A stretch of 64,000 bases of DNA from Candidatus Methylaffinis lahnbergensis (lineage in GTDB: Bacteria; Pseudomonadota; Alphaproteobacteria; Rhizobiales; Beijerinckiaceae), in contig PEFW01000005.1 in NCBI GenBank assembly GCA_002890675.1, positions 1 through 64,000 of the forward strand, given 5' to 3'. A program made the position numbers and the translations under genes. Under the pieces are notes generated by a model that was given only the letters and a program-made list of their open reading frames with translations, was not told the origin of the DNA and did no database searches. How positions within the stretch are numbered: position 1 is the first letter of the stretch; each line of letters starts with the position of its first letter. Shown here piece by piece: positions 38,201 to 45,002 of the stretch.

Positions 38201-39692
38201 GTTCCGCAATAACCTTACCTACTTCGGCGTCGATCTCGACCAGCTCATGCTCTCGCAACCGGACAAAGGCCGGCAATTGTTCAAGGAGGTCATCGAGCTC
38301 ATCGCGGAAGGCGAATTCTCTCCTTTGCCGCATCGCACCTTCAGGGCGCGCGAATTCATCGACGCGATGCGGCTCATGCAACAGTCCGGCCATGTCGGCA
38401 AAATCGTCATCACGCCGCCCGAGGCAGGTCAGCTTGGAATTGCGCCGCGCCGGCGGTTCAAGCCCGCCCCCGACAAGACGCATCTAGTCACCGGTGGTTG
38501 CGGCGGATTCGGTCTGGCGACGGCGGGCTGGCTTGCCGAGTGCGGCGCGCGTCATCTCGTCCTTGTCGGGCGAAGCGGAGCGGCGAGCCCCGAGGCGCGG
38601 GAGGCGCTCGCCAGTCTCGCGGCACGCGGCGTAAACGTCCACGCCGAGGCGCTCGATGTCGCCGACGCGGCCGCGGTCGAGAAGCTCATTCGGAATATTG
38701 GCGACACCTTGCCGCCGCTTGCCGGAGTGTTTCATGCCGCAATGGTGCTCGACGATGCGCTTATCGCCAACCTCGATGCCGAACGGCTGAAAAAAGTGTT
38801 GGCGCCGAAAGTGACGGGCGCCGAAAACCTTGACCGGCTTACCCGGGATCTGCCGCTTGATTATTTCGTACTGTTCTCCTCGGCGACCACGGCGATTGGC
38901 AATCCAGGTCAAGGCAGCTATGTCGCGGCCAACGGCTTCCTCGAAGGGCTCGCGCGGCAAAGAAGAGCTGCCGGCCTCCCCGCGCTCGCCGTCGCCTGGG
39001 GAGGGATTGAGGACGTGGGCTTGCTGGCGCGAAACCGCCTAGTCAAGGATATGCTTGCGAGCCGCGCGGGGGTCAAGCCCATGATCGCCCGCGACGCCCT
39101 CAATCTCATGGCGGAAGCCATCGCTCGTCCGCGCACGGCCCCCGAGGAGGCCGTTCTCGTCATTAGCGAGATGAACTGGTCGACCGCGCGCGCCCATTTG
39201 CCGCTGCTGCAATCGCCGACGTTTAGCAGGCTCGTTCGCGCGGATGAGGCGGCTGCCGCCGACAACCGTGGAAAGGTGGACATCCGCGCCTTGGTCGCGA
39301 CCCTCCCCCTAGAAGAAGCGCGCAAGGAGATCATCGGCGTGATCGTCGAAGAAATCGCCCATATTTTGCGGCTCCCGCAAGAGAATCTGAACCGCGGCAA
39401 GCCGCTTGCCGATATTGGCCTCGATTCCCTGATGGCGGTTGAGTTGGGGGCCACTTTGGAGGAGCGCTTGAGCTTCGAGGCTCCGCTCTCGACGTCGGCT
39501 GGCGGATTCACCGTCACGGAGTTGGCCGACCACATTCTCGGGCTTTGCATTAACCCGGCGGTTGAAGAAGTGTCCATCGCGCAAGGTCTCGCGGAGCGCC
39601 ATCTCGGCAAGGGAATTGACCCAGCGGCCCTGGAAACACTGACCGTCCTCGTCGAGGATCGGAGCCGCGATCTTACGCAGATTTTGCGCTAG
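32220..39692 (+). CDS. Highly reducing type I polyketide synthase, single module
   Basis: About 2490 residues. Domains in order: ketosynthase (about 15-445; Cys187 in DTACSSS, His322 in HGTGT, His360 in NIGHTE); acyltransferase (about 540-850; Ser633 in GHSMGE); dehydratase (about 895-1190; His933 in DHRVDGQVLLPG, Asp1093 in LDACFHG); a methyltransferase-like region (about 1225-1535) whose motif I is LQIGHGPLS and so probably cannot bind SAM; enoylreductase (about 1754-2067; IHGGAGGVGLAAL); ketoreductase (about 2085-2270; TGGCGGFG, Tyr2234 in GSYVAANG); acyl carrier (Ser2403 in IGLDSLMA). No thioesterase follows. The set can fully reduce each added unit, so an iterative synthase of a saturated, lipid-like chain is likely. 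ATG 32220 is used; the frame is open from 32127. A separate enzyme must release the chain, and the alpha-oxoamine synthase at 53561 is the best candidate. Confidence 0.93.
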   Translation: MRKHQSGRPAAANLDGLEIAIIGRACRLPGANSAGELWDLLSAGRCTVSRIPPDRWPLELLAHPRAKERGRSYSWAAGVLDDVWGFDPAVFGISPREAEQMDPQQRLLLELTWEALEDAGIRPSDFAGADTGVFVGGSALDYGNLRLHDAAAADAYFATGNSLAILSNRISYVFDLHGPSFTVDTACSSSLVALDAAVAAIQCGRIDTAIVGGVNILASPFGFISFSQATMLSPTGLCRAFSAKADGYVRAEGGVVFVLRALGAARAGADRIHAVIAGSHCNSDGRTTGISLPSKAHQAALLERAYLKSGFHLDAIAFIEAHGTGTRAGDPIEAAAIGEVLGQRRTRPLPIGSIKTNIGHTEPASGLAGLLKAMLALEHDELPRSLHFDEPNPDIPFADLNLLVCAAPLALPRNGGVRYAGISSLGFGGTNAHVILADPPPVAKRDLPVIAPRFLLLSAQSRDGLADLARQYSVRLARAGVEETQRVVAATGRRRELHSERLTIPFDDPKGLIQALDQAGGKNAFDSTAITGTAVARSAPVAFVFSGNGGQWPGMGRAAYEANAVFRAQFNAIDHIFLGLAGWSLAETMFNSGLAARLKKTSVAQPLIFAIQVATTRCLAELGLAPAIVLGHSMGEIAAAEAAGILDLESAVRVIYFRSHHQEIVRGAGGMAAVFGPREVIEILVRKSPGLAIAAHNSPRSFTVAGSLYALDQAAKMGRAHKARMRRLDLAYPFHSDLMAPVEAPFLADLEGLRPGSSRASFLSTVDAGVVSGTGLDARYWWRNVREPVRFMEGVQLAMRLGARVFVEIGPGPVLLSDLRKIAEQSETPIATLDMHEQKPTCGDPFRHAVALALSLGARIDANIAFGDDPGPVANLPAYPWRRKPYRLTETSESTGWLRVRPSHPLIGARPSSDSLEWRAQLDPLLVPGLADHRVDGQVLLPGAAFAEMALAIARDWTGAETAAINDLDITQPMVFSPNASREILCRAAPVTGTIEIMSRARLSDAPLVCHAKAKVIFKPAAPPAAIPAIPKPRAKRVSGGDLYAAARRSGLEFGPAYQQVLAASRIGDDVILVDLVAAEAIPEYSLDPARLDACFHGLILLFADNSSSPRPAAYLPVRFGEIRLEKPGAAIARARIDVRRQDARAIVADFTLIDADGGLIATLQGARYQAVRPRGAGDLASHSLAPTLILADEPTAIRHDPPLSLELLVKAAIREATAAGETLPPDLMLIEGWATAAAHRLASALAVDGAVAPDRLIAAGRFPAARRGWLVNMLVALEKSGLVRADGELFVLADDFPLPAPRDILRSIAENYPHRSAELLLAARSSALMEALAAGESEIAPITGSMIEAFEIGSVSVVAAARLLAELLRRSEASWPRDRALRILQIGHGPLSWDAAALANAHGGRLTIVDPNPRRLERARLAFTREPGICFADGLENLTGGCFDLIIAADALHRVAPDAALLDRVVETMSPDALLVAIEPVPSLFRDLVFGLLGDRLFSTEAEQESLSSLSDWAARFAATPLRGLAAKTIGTAAGPALLVAAQMPAFAGRRNLPAHVVIAGRSDPQQAETAGTLSRLLGAAGVDCTIVDERTFEQLPFGDADTIVFLAPVMAGGATSAGHLAERCLTLKNCAANLGKHKRRLWIESPGALRAAPGAGGPVETGFWAFTRSFANEFPTLDVRRVDLDPGLPARVKARRLADIILSGTAETEIILDAHSTRVVRLQARDSVAVAAQEPPASASRLEKGEGTGLDRVRWMPVERRPPGPGQVEIAVAATGLNFRDVMWGLSVLPDEMLEDGLAGPALGLECAGRIVATGANVEGLNTGDAVIAITGGAFATHVTVDTRTVARIPEGLPLEAAVTIPVAFLTAYYALVTCARLTRGEWVLIHGGAGGVGLAALQVARWRGARVIATASSLEKRDLVAALGAEHVFDARAHGFVDGVRRATGGGVAVVLNSLSGEAMELTVGLLAPFGRFVELGKRDYLANTHIGLRPFRNNLTYFGVDLDQLMLSQPDKGRQLFKEVIELIAEGEFSPLPHRTFRAREFIDAMRLMQQSGHVGKIVITPPEAGQLGIAPRRRFKPAPDKTHLVTGGCGGFGLATAGWLAECGARHLVLVGRSGAASPEAREALASLAARGVNVHAEALDVADAAAVEKLIRNIGDTLPPLAGVFHAAMVLDDALIANLDAERLKKVLAPKVTGAENLDRLTRDLPLDYFVLFSSATTAIGNPGQGSYVAANGFLEGLARQRRAAGLPALAVAWGGIEDVGLLARNRLVKDMLASRAGVKPMIARDALNLMAEAIARPRTAPEEAVLVISEMNWSTARAHLPLLQSPTFSRLVRADEAAAADNRGKVDIRALVATLPLEEARKEIIGVIVEEIAHILRLPQENLNRGKPLADIGLDSLMAVELGATLEERLSFEAPLSTSAGGFTVTELADHILGLCINPAVEEVSIAQGLAERHLGKGIDPAALETLTVLVEDRSRDLTQILR

Positions 39693-39719
39693 CTGTCGTG
39701 TCTCAACAGGTTGTTGACG

Positions 39720-40660
39720 TTATGGCGTGAGTTAGGTGGCTTTCCGTGGATACCCATAAGGGGGGCGATGAGAGTTGTAGTGATGAAGGAAAGCAAGAGA
39801 GATTGCTTGCGTTCGTCGAAGTGGTGATTGGCCTTGAGCTAAGCCCTCCACCGGCCATACCTCCGCAATCGCTTGGGAAGCGATTGCTCCGCCAACAGGC
39901 TTCGCCCGCTGGAACTTTGGTCAGCTTCGCCCACTCGCGTAATGCGGTTTGCACGAACCGCTCGACCTTTCCATTCGTCCTTGGGGGGTAAGGGCGTGCG
40001 CGTTTGGGCTTGATGCCAAGCATGCGCGGGACTTTGTTTGAGGCTGGTGCCGTTGTCGGTCATCCCGCGGTAGACCTTGATGCCGTGACCGCGGAAGAAT
40101 CGCAACGCATTCGAGAGGAGAACTGGATGGCGGACTTTCGCTTCTCGTCGGGGAAGATTTCGCTATAGGCAAGCCGCGAGGGGTCGTCGATGGCGAGGTG
40201 AAGACACTCCCATCCCTAGCCTCTGCCGTTGCTCTGGCTTGTGCGGCCGCCGGTAATGCGATGGCCGATGCCTTCGATCCTGCCCAGCTTTTTGAGGTCG
40301 ATGTGGATCATCTCGCCGGGGGTTTCTTTCTCATCGCGAATCACGGGCGGCCTTTGCTCAAGCGTAGACAGAAGGGAAAGGTCTTTGCGCTTGCCGATGC
40401 GCGCCAATCCGCGCTTCCCCCGCTTCCAGCGTCTGGGCGCGCCACCGATGCGGGCGGCTGGAACGATCATGCAACCCCACCATCCCTTGCGCCTTGTGCC
40501 GCCGCAGCCATTTGCAAATGCAGGCGGGCGAGACCCCTACGGCGCTGGCGATAGAGCGCGGCGCCGTTGTCAGCGCGCCGGAACCTTCGGGCAAGAAGAC
40601 CAGCTTCTGGCGGCGCTGGCGCGAGAAAACCTGATTCTCACGCCAAGATAGCCTTAGGAT
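39720..40660 (-). pseudogene. IS481-family transposase, multiply frameshifted
   Basis: Minus-strand pieces in three frames, in order, give the family: SAVGVSPACICKWLRRHKAQG then GLHDRSSRPHR (helix-turn-helix), PGEMIHIDLKKLGRIEGIGHR (first Asp), FFRGHGIKVYRGMTDNGTS (second Asp), and LGIKPKRARPYPPRTNGKVE then RFVQTALREWA (Glu). At least three frame changes are needed to join them. The element begins within 30 bases after the polyketide synthase stop. Confidence 0.85.
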
Positions 40661-41211
40661 CCTTGGTCTTGCCTCTTATACATAAAGTACAGCACAAATA
40701 TCGCAACCAATGCAGTGGCTATCAATAGGAGCAGCAGAGTCGCTTGGTCGAGCCAAGCGATGGCGGGAACGGCAAGGGCCAGCACGGCGCCGACAACGCA
40801 GATACGCCAGGCAGCAACGTGGACGCCAGCCGTGAACGTCCCCAGCGCCAACACTGTCAGCAACACGAGTGCGCTGGCGTCCGAGTTCATCATTTGCTTT
40901 ACGTCCGACACGAATACGAGATACATCGCAACGAGAACCGCAACCCAGTGAATGGCCTCGGTTCAGATAGGCTGCCAATGCCTCTCCTTGACTGCGACGT
41001 GTCGCCAGCGGGTGATCACACAGATTACGGCGAAGAAGGGCGCAACGACAATCCAATAGTTCGTCACCGCCCCTCGCGCAATGCTCGTACGGGCGACTCC
41101 AAAAAGGGCAAGAGCCAACATGGCGAAGTAGGGCCAGTCCCTGAAGAGGAAGGCGCGCAGGCTGAAGCGTGACGCCTTGGGGCCGTCATCGTCTGATTCA
41201 TAATCGACCAT
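40654..41211 (-). pseudogene. Multi-spanning membrane protein with one in-frame TGA
   Basis: From ATG 41211 the frame encodes a soluble start (VDYESDDDGPKASRF) and two hydrophobic helices, then meets a TGA at 40963-40965. The same frame continues with TEAIHWVAVLVAMYLVF and three further helices (LVLLTVLALGTFTAGVHVA, ICVVGAVLALAVPAIAWL, LLLLLIATALVAIFVLYFMY) to 40654. Joined, it is a protein of about 185 residues with five to six membrane segments, and the continuity of hydrophobic pattern suggests one original gene. Function unknown. Alternatively two short membrane proteins are made, the second from ATG 40926. Confidence 0.55.
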
Positions 41212-41479
41212 GGTGCAATCTCCGGGATGAGGACGGCGCTGTTCGTTTGGCCAGGCCGCTCGATTGGCGTAGTGATTCTAGCGGTTATGGAATTGGGCGG
41301 ATAGCCCCAACGTCACCATTCACGAGTGGGCAGGCGCCGGCAGGCCTGCACACGGCAACATGTCCGGCACTCCCAAGCCAAGTTCCTCGCGGCGTCCAGT
41401 CGTCATCAAGGACGGGCTGGAGAGCGCGCCAAAATCAATTCCAATACAACTCGCTACGGTGCCAATTCCGGCGGCGCGT
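41212..41479. other. Intergenic, nothing recognised
   Basis: No supported gene. A long rightward frame crosses this stretch and runs on over irr, but apart from 41480-41840 it has no protein-like features. Confidence 0.4.
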
Positions 41480-41840
41480 AAGCTCAGCCGAGAGCAAGGA
41501 CGGGAAGTGGAATTGGCATTACCCAGAAGACGTCACACCGAGCAACGAGAAGCAATGTGTGTCTTTGGTCCGAGCTGTGATCCCCAGTCTGCCCCACTCA
41601 TCGCAATGCAGAGAGGGTGATCCGGTCACGCCGGACAGCGTGAAAAATCTAGAGTCCGGGACTGCCATCGCCACCTTCGACAATGGCCAAGATGATAATG
41701 CCCACAGCGGAAATCATGCAGCAAATTTTTTTGAATGCCGCTCAGCGTCCAGAATTATTGCGCTGGGCCGAGAGGGCGAGCCGTTTCGCCAAAGCTTGAA
41801 GCGAGCTGGCGTGACCTACCGGATTTTGCGCCGGTTCCGG
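41480..41840 (+). pseudogene. BPSL0067-family (amidase-like) remnant
   Basis: The stretch encodes DGKWNWHYPEDVTPSNEKQC, then VSLVRAVIPSLPHSSQ, GTAIATFDNGQ and SGNHAA, then after a disturbed segment EPFRQSLKRAGVTYRI. The Cys before SLVRA, the GTAIATF strand and the NHAA (His) motif match the BPSL0067 family of cysteine-amidase-like proteins, linked to phage lysis or type VI effectors. After NHAA the expected IFL motif is in another frame (FLNAAQRPEL), so at least one frameshift is present and the C-terminus is shortened. The start is not clear. Family recognised from memory of the motif pattern. Confidence 0.5.
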
Positions 41841-41915
41841 CGTCCTTCCACCACAGGTCTCGCGCCGGGTAATTCGCAACGAAACCGCGCCGCGCCCGGC
41901 CGCGCCGAATCGAGC

Positions 41916-42377
41916 TTAAACGTTGGTGCTCGTCTTGCGGCGCAGCCGGAAGACGACGTCCACCTTGACGATTTCATAGCCCTCCGGCGGCATGACATCG
42001 TCGGCAAATTTCATTCCAGCGAGAGGAATATCCGCGATCTCCCCGGTATCTTCAAAAAAGAAATGGCTATGATCGCTCGTATTCGTATCGAAAACCGTTT
42101 TTGTACCTTCGATTGCAAGCCCGCGCACGATGCCAACTTGGGCGAAGAGATTAAGCACATTATAAACTGTCGCCAGCGAAGCAGGCATTTTCAAAGCATT
42201 GGCCTCCGACGCCAAGGTATCGGCGGTCACATGCCTATTGCCTTTGCTGAAGAGAAGCCTCGCAAGACCTAGACGTTGACGGGTGGCCCGCAGGCCGTAT
42301 CGCTCCAAAAGCGATCTATGCGGGTATTTGCTAGGCGGCGCGCCCGCCGTAAAGCTACCTTGCGAAAATTCTGCCAT
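41916..42377 (-). CDS. irr: Irr-type Fur-family iron/heme response regulator
   Basis: A 153-residue DNA-binding regulator. In Rhizobiales, Irr represses or activates iron-dependent genes (heme synthesis, iron storage and uptake) under low iron. The sequence has the winged helix of Fur proteins: ERYGLRATRQRLGLARLLF, RHVTADTLASEA, and the recognition part MPASLATVYNVLNLFAQVG. The dimerisation domain follows with FDTNTSDHSHFFFEDTGEIAD. The Fur regulatory-metal Cys pairs are absent, the GxRxTRQR and FDTN.SDHxHFF motifs are those of Irr, and the usual HHH triplet is HSH here. The N-terminal 20 residues are variable, so the start could be internal. It stands alone between pseudogenes and faces the divergent hydroxylase gene. 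Confidence 0.85.
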   Translation of the reverse strand: MAEFSQGSFTAGAPPSKYPHRSLLERYGLRATRQRLGLARLLFSKGNRHVTADTLASEANALKMPASLATVYNVLNLFAQVGIVRGLAIEGTKTVFDTNTSDHSHFFFEDTGEIADIPLAGMKFADDVMPPEGYEIVKVDVVFRLRRKTSTNV

Positions 42378-42667
42378 GCCAAAAGCGTCCCAAAATGCCG
42401 CCCATTGCGCCGCGCGCGGCGCGGCATTGGGTCAAACCTGTTCGCGGCCAGCAATCTCGCCGGTTGCCCAATTTGACAATAATACATCGCCGCGCGAGAT
42501 TATTCAATGGCATGGAATGGCTCTTCCCATTTGTCCATTTGCCGCGATGGCTTGACGCCGGCGGCAGTCCGTTTCATGCGGGAGTAACGTTGACCTCGAA
42601 TCATGCGGGAATACCAGACTCGGATGATTGGCGACTTGGGCCGCGCGATGAGCAGGATTGGTCAAGA

Positions 42668-43333
42668 ATGACGCCAGCGGCAAACGATTCACCGAGCGGA
42701 ACCTCGCAAGAAGCGGCAAGTTTGCGCGCGTCGCCGCGGCTTTTTGAAAACTGCCTGCTCGACAAATTGTCGCGCGTCCATTGGTCCACCCCGCTGTTTG
42801 TTTATGTGCCTGTGGTTTTCGTCCTCGCCAGCTTGAGTCTGCAAGCTTACGCTGCCGGGCCCGTCCTTTGCGCCACGGCGCTTGGTTATTTTATTTGGAC
42901 CTTGATCGAATATTTCGGCCACCGCTTTTTGTTCCATTACGAGTTTCCAGGCCGATACGGCGCGAGAATTCATTTACTGATCCACGGCGTTCATCACGTG
43001 CATCCCAATGATCCGCTGCGCCTCGTCATGCCGGTGTTGCTCAGCGGACCGATCATGATAATTGCCTATACCGTCGTGCGGCTTCTGTTCGGCCTGCCCC
43101 TCGGCTATCCTGTGCTGATGGGTTTTATCATCGGTTATCTCGCCTATGACATGGTGCATTACTATGTGCATCATGGCGAGCCCAAGACCCGTTTGGGCCT
43201 GACTTTGCGGCGGCTCCACATGCTGCATCATTTCCGCGATTCGACGCGCGGCTTCGGGGTCAGCGTGCCTTGGTGGGACTATGTTTTTAGGACCGCGCAT
43301 GTCCGCGCGGAGCGCGGCGGGACCGGCACTTGA
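42668..43333 (+). CDS. Sterol desaturase/fatty acid hydroxylase family membrane protein (FA2H-like)
   Basis: About 221 residues from ATG 42668 (TPAANDSPSGT...); the frame is open from 42395 but the extra residues are not family-like. It is a di-iron membrane oxygenase: two hydrophobic hairpins and the His clusters EYFGHRFLFH, HLLIHGVHHVHPND, HYYVHHGEPKT and RLHMLHHF, in the order and spacing of fatty acid 2-hydroxylases and related hydroxylases, which act on sphingolipid acyl chains in several organisms. The position between the polyketide synthase and the alpha-oxoamine synthase genes fits a role in tailoring an unusual lipid, although carotenoid or other lipid hydroxylation is possible. It is followed by IS and pseudogene scrap. 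Confidence 0.8.
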   Translation: MTPAANDSPSGTSQEAASLRASPRLFENCLLDKLSRVHWSTPLFVYVPVVFVLASLSLQAYAAGPVLCATALGYFIWTLIEYFGHRFLFHYEFPGRYGARIHLLIHGVHHVHPNDPLRLVMPVLLSGPIMIIAYTVVRLLFGLPLGYPVLMGFIIGYLAYDMVHYYVHHGEPKTRLGLTLRRLHMLHHFRDSTRGFGVSVPWWDYVFRTAHVRAERGGTGT

Positions 43334-43339
43334 AGCTTT

Positions 43340-43460
43340 ATGGTCCAGGACCAAGACGAAGAGTCCACAAACGAATGGCATCGCTGAGCGCTTCCACAAG
43401 AAAGTGCTGGACGAGTTCTATCGCATCGGCTTCCGAAAGAGGCTCTATGCCTCGATCGGG
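43340..43460 (+). mobile_element. DDE transposase (IS481/IS3-type) fragment
   Basis: A short stretch encodes TKSPQTNGIAERFHKKVLDE then FYRIGFRKRLYASIG. This is the Glu-containing last part of an IS481/IS3-type integrase core. About 35 residues remain, directly joined to the next remnant. Confidence 0.65.
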
Positions 43461-43469
43461 GATCGGCCT

Positions 43470-43812
43470 CCGCCGCGCCTGCGTGCAGGATTGCCCCCCT
43501 TGGCCTCCTCACCCGCGCCTGGCTGCGCATTCTCACCGGCGCGCGCACCGGCCATGACAGCGCGCAAAGCGACCTCAATGAGGCCTTTGAAATCGCCGGG
43601 CACGGGCCGATGCCGTTGTTCCTGGCGGACATTCATCTGCATCGGGCGCGGTTGTTTGGCTTGAGCAATGATCGACCGGAAAACTACCCGTGGACGTCCC
43701 CGCAACATGACCTCGCCAAGGCGTGGCGGTTGATCGAAAAGCATGGCGGCGCAAGGAAGAACTCGAAGATGCGGAAGCCGCCGCCCGCGCGGTCCCGGAT
43801 ACCTCCTGAATT
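43470..43812 (+). pseudogene. C-terminal TPR remnant of a large repeat protein
   Basis: Translation gives LLTRAWLRILTGARTGHDSA, DLNEAFEIAGHGPMPLFLAD, IHLHRARLFGLSN and YPWTSPQHDLAKAWRLIEKH. These are the last TPR-like helices that close many bacterial STAND/NACHT or adaptor-type effector proteins. One frame over, the end reads RKEELEDAEAAARAVPDTS and stop, the normal family terminus, so a single-base shift lies near 43745-43750. Everything upstream of the last two repeats is lost. Confidence 0.55.
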
Positions 43813-43822
43813 GGCAACACCG

Positions 43823-44230
43823 TCAGGATGGCCGCGGCGACGCGAGCATATCGAGCACCGGACAGGCGGGCGCGGACTCGCCAAGACAGCGCTCCAGAGC
43901 GCCGGCGAGAATCGTTTCAAGTTTGCGAAGATCGGCGATCTTGGCGCGGACCTCGCTCAGATGGACCGTCGTCAGGGTTTGAACCTCGGCACAAGATGCC
44001 CGGCCCGGTTCGGCGAGAGCCAGCAGTTCCCTGATCTCACGAATAGAAAAGCCGATCTCGCGCGCGCGGCGGATGAAGGACAGCCGTTCGACATGCTCCG
44101 GCCCAAAATTCCGGTAATTGCTTGCGGTCCGGGAAGGTTTCGGCATCAGGCCGATGCGCTCATAATAGCGCACCGTCTCCAGATGGACCCTAGAGGCCTT
44201 CGCGAGCGTTCCGATGGTCAGCGGTCGCAT
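43823..44230 (-). CDS. merR: MerR mercury-responsive regulator
   Basis: A 135-residue MerR-family protein that twists its operator and activates mer transcription when Hg(II) binds. The N-terminal winged helix is TIGTLAKASRVHLETVRYYER then IGLMPKPSRTASNYRNF; the dimerisation helix follows. The three Hg-binding cysteines expected for MerR are present: one in GRASCAEV and the pair in ERCLGESAPACPVL, which have the usual eight-residue spacing. It is divergent from merT, with the shared operator between them. ATG 44230 starts MRPLTIG. Confidence 0.9.
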   Translation of the reverse strand: MRPLTIGTLAKASRVHLETVRYYERIGLMPKPSRTASNYRNFGPEHVERLSFIRRAREIGFSIREIRELLALAEPGRASCAEVQTLTTVHLSEVRAKIADLRKLETILAGALERCLGESAPACPVLDMLASPRPS

Positions 44231-44248
44231 GTTTGTGATCCTTGCCCC

Positions 44249-44279
44249 TTGACCCCGTAGTAACTACAGACCTTATATC
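44249..44279 (+). promoter_or_regulatory. MerR-type promoter/operator of merT
   Basis: A TTGACC -35 box at 44249-44254 and a TATATC -10 box at 44274-44279 are 19 bases apart, two more than the optimum. This is the hallmark of MerR-regulated promoters. Within the spacer GTAGT-A-ACTAC (44257-44267) is a perfect inverted repeat. Confidence 0.85.
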
Positions 44280-44306
44280 ACTATCCGAGAAAGCGAGAAA
44301 GCGATC

Positions 44307-44681
44307 ATGAACGTTCAACACGATGACCCGGCGATAGGGGCGATGCGGCTTACCGCGATCGGCGGCATTTTGGGGGCAATCGCGGCTTCATCGTGCTGCA
44401 TCGCGCCCCTGGTGCTGTTCAGCCTCGGCATCAGCGGCGCGTGGATTGGCAACCTCACGGCGCTTGCCCCCTATCAGCCTTATTTCATCGCGGCGACCCT
44501 TGCCTGCCTCGGCTACGGCTATTGGCTGGTTTACCGCCGCAATAAAATCGCCTGCGCGGACGGCGCCTGTGCCCGGCCGCTGCCAAACCATATAGTCAAG
44601 TTAGGCCTCGTCCTGGCAACCATCCTCGTCGCCGGCGCGATTGCATTCGACCTATTTGCCCCGCTCCTGCTAAACTCCTGA
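44307..44681 (+). CDS. merT: MerT mercuric ion transporter
   Basis: A 124-residue inner-membrane protein that takes Hg(II) from MerP and moves it to the cytosol for MerA. It has three hydrophobic segments. The vicinal pair in AASSCCIAP lies in the first helix, and the cytosolic loop has the second pair, CADGACARP. This matches MerT. It is the first gene after the MerR-type promoter and ends 11 bases before merP. Confidence 0.92.
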   Translation: MNVQHDDPAIGAMRLTAIGGILGAIAASSCCIAPLVLFSLGISGAWIGNLTALAPYQPYFIAATLACLGYGYWLVYRRNKIACADGACARPLPNHIVKLGLVLATILVAGAIAFDLFAPLLLNS

Positions 44682-44692
44682 GAGGAATCCCA

Positions 44693-44977
44693 ATGATCAA
44701 ATTGCTTGCCACGGTCGCCTTTGGGCTTGGCGTCGCCGCTTCGTCTTCCGCATACGCTGCCGAGCAGACGGTCACGCTCGCGGTTCAGCATATGACCTGC
44801 GCCGCGTGCCCCCCCACCGTCAAGGCGAGCCTTCAGGCCGTGCCCGGCGTAACCAGCGTCGTGGTGTCGGCCGCGGACAAGACTGCCGTGGTGACCTACG
44901 ACGATAGCAAGGCGCAAGTGGATGCGCTCGTGAAGGCGACGACGAACGCAGGCTATCCTTCCGCGCCCAAGAGCTGA
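44693..44977 (+). CDS. merP: MerP periplasmic mercury-binding protein (copy 1)
   Basis: A protein of 94 residues with a cleavable signal (LLATVAFGLGVAASSSAYA, with cleavage after AYA) and one heavy-metal-associated domain. The metal site is HMTCAAC near residues 33-39, followed by the usual VKASLQAVPGVTSVVVS helix and strand. It binds Hg(II) in the periplasm and hands it to MerT. AGAGGAA precedes the ATG. Most similar by eye to copy 2 at 45707. Confidence 0.92.
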   Translation: MIKLLATVAFGLGVAASSSAYAAEQTVTLAVQHMTCAACPPTVKASLQAVPGVTSVVVSAADKTAVVTYDDSKAQVDALVKATTNAGYPSAPKS

Positions 44978-45002
44978 AGCGCCATCAAGAGGAAGTCGTA
45001 CG

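Noticed and set aside
36155..38483. Two long leftward frames inside the PKS gene
   Set aside because: Antisense shadows of the MT/ER part of the synthase; no motifs.
41169..42272. Rightward 367-codon gene
   Set aside because: Only its middle (41480-41840) resembles a protein family; the rest runs antisense to irr, which is intact.
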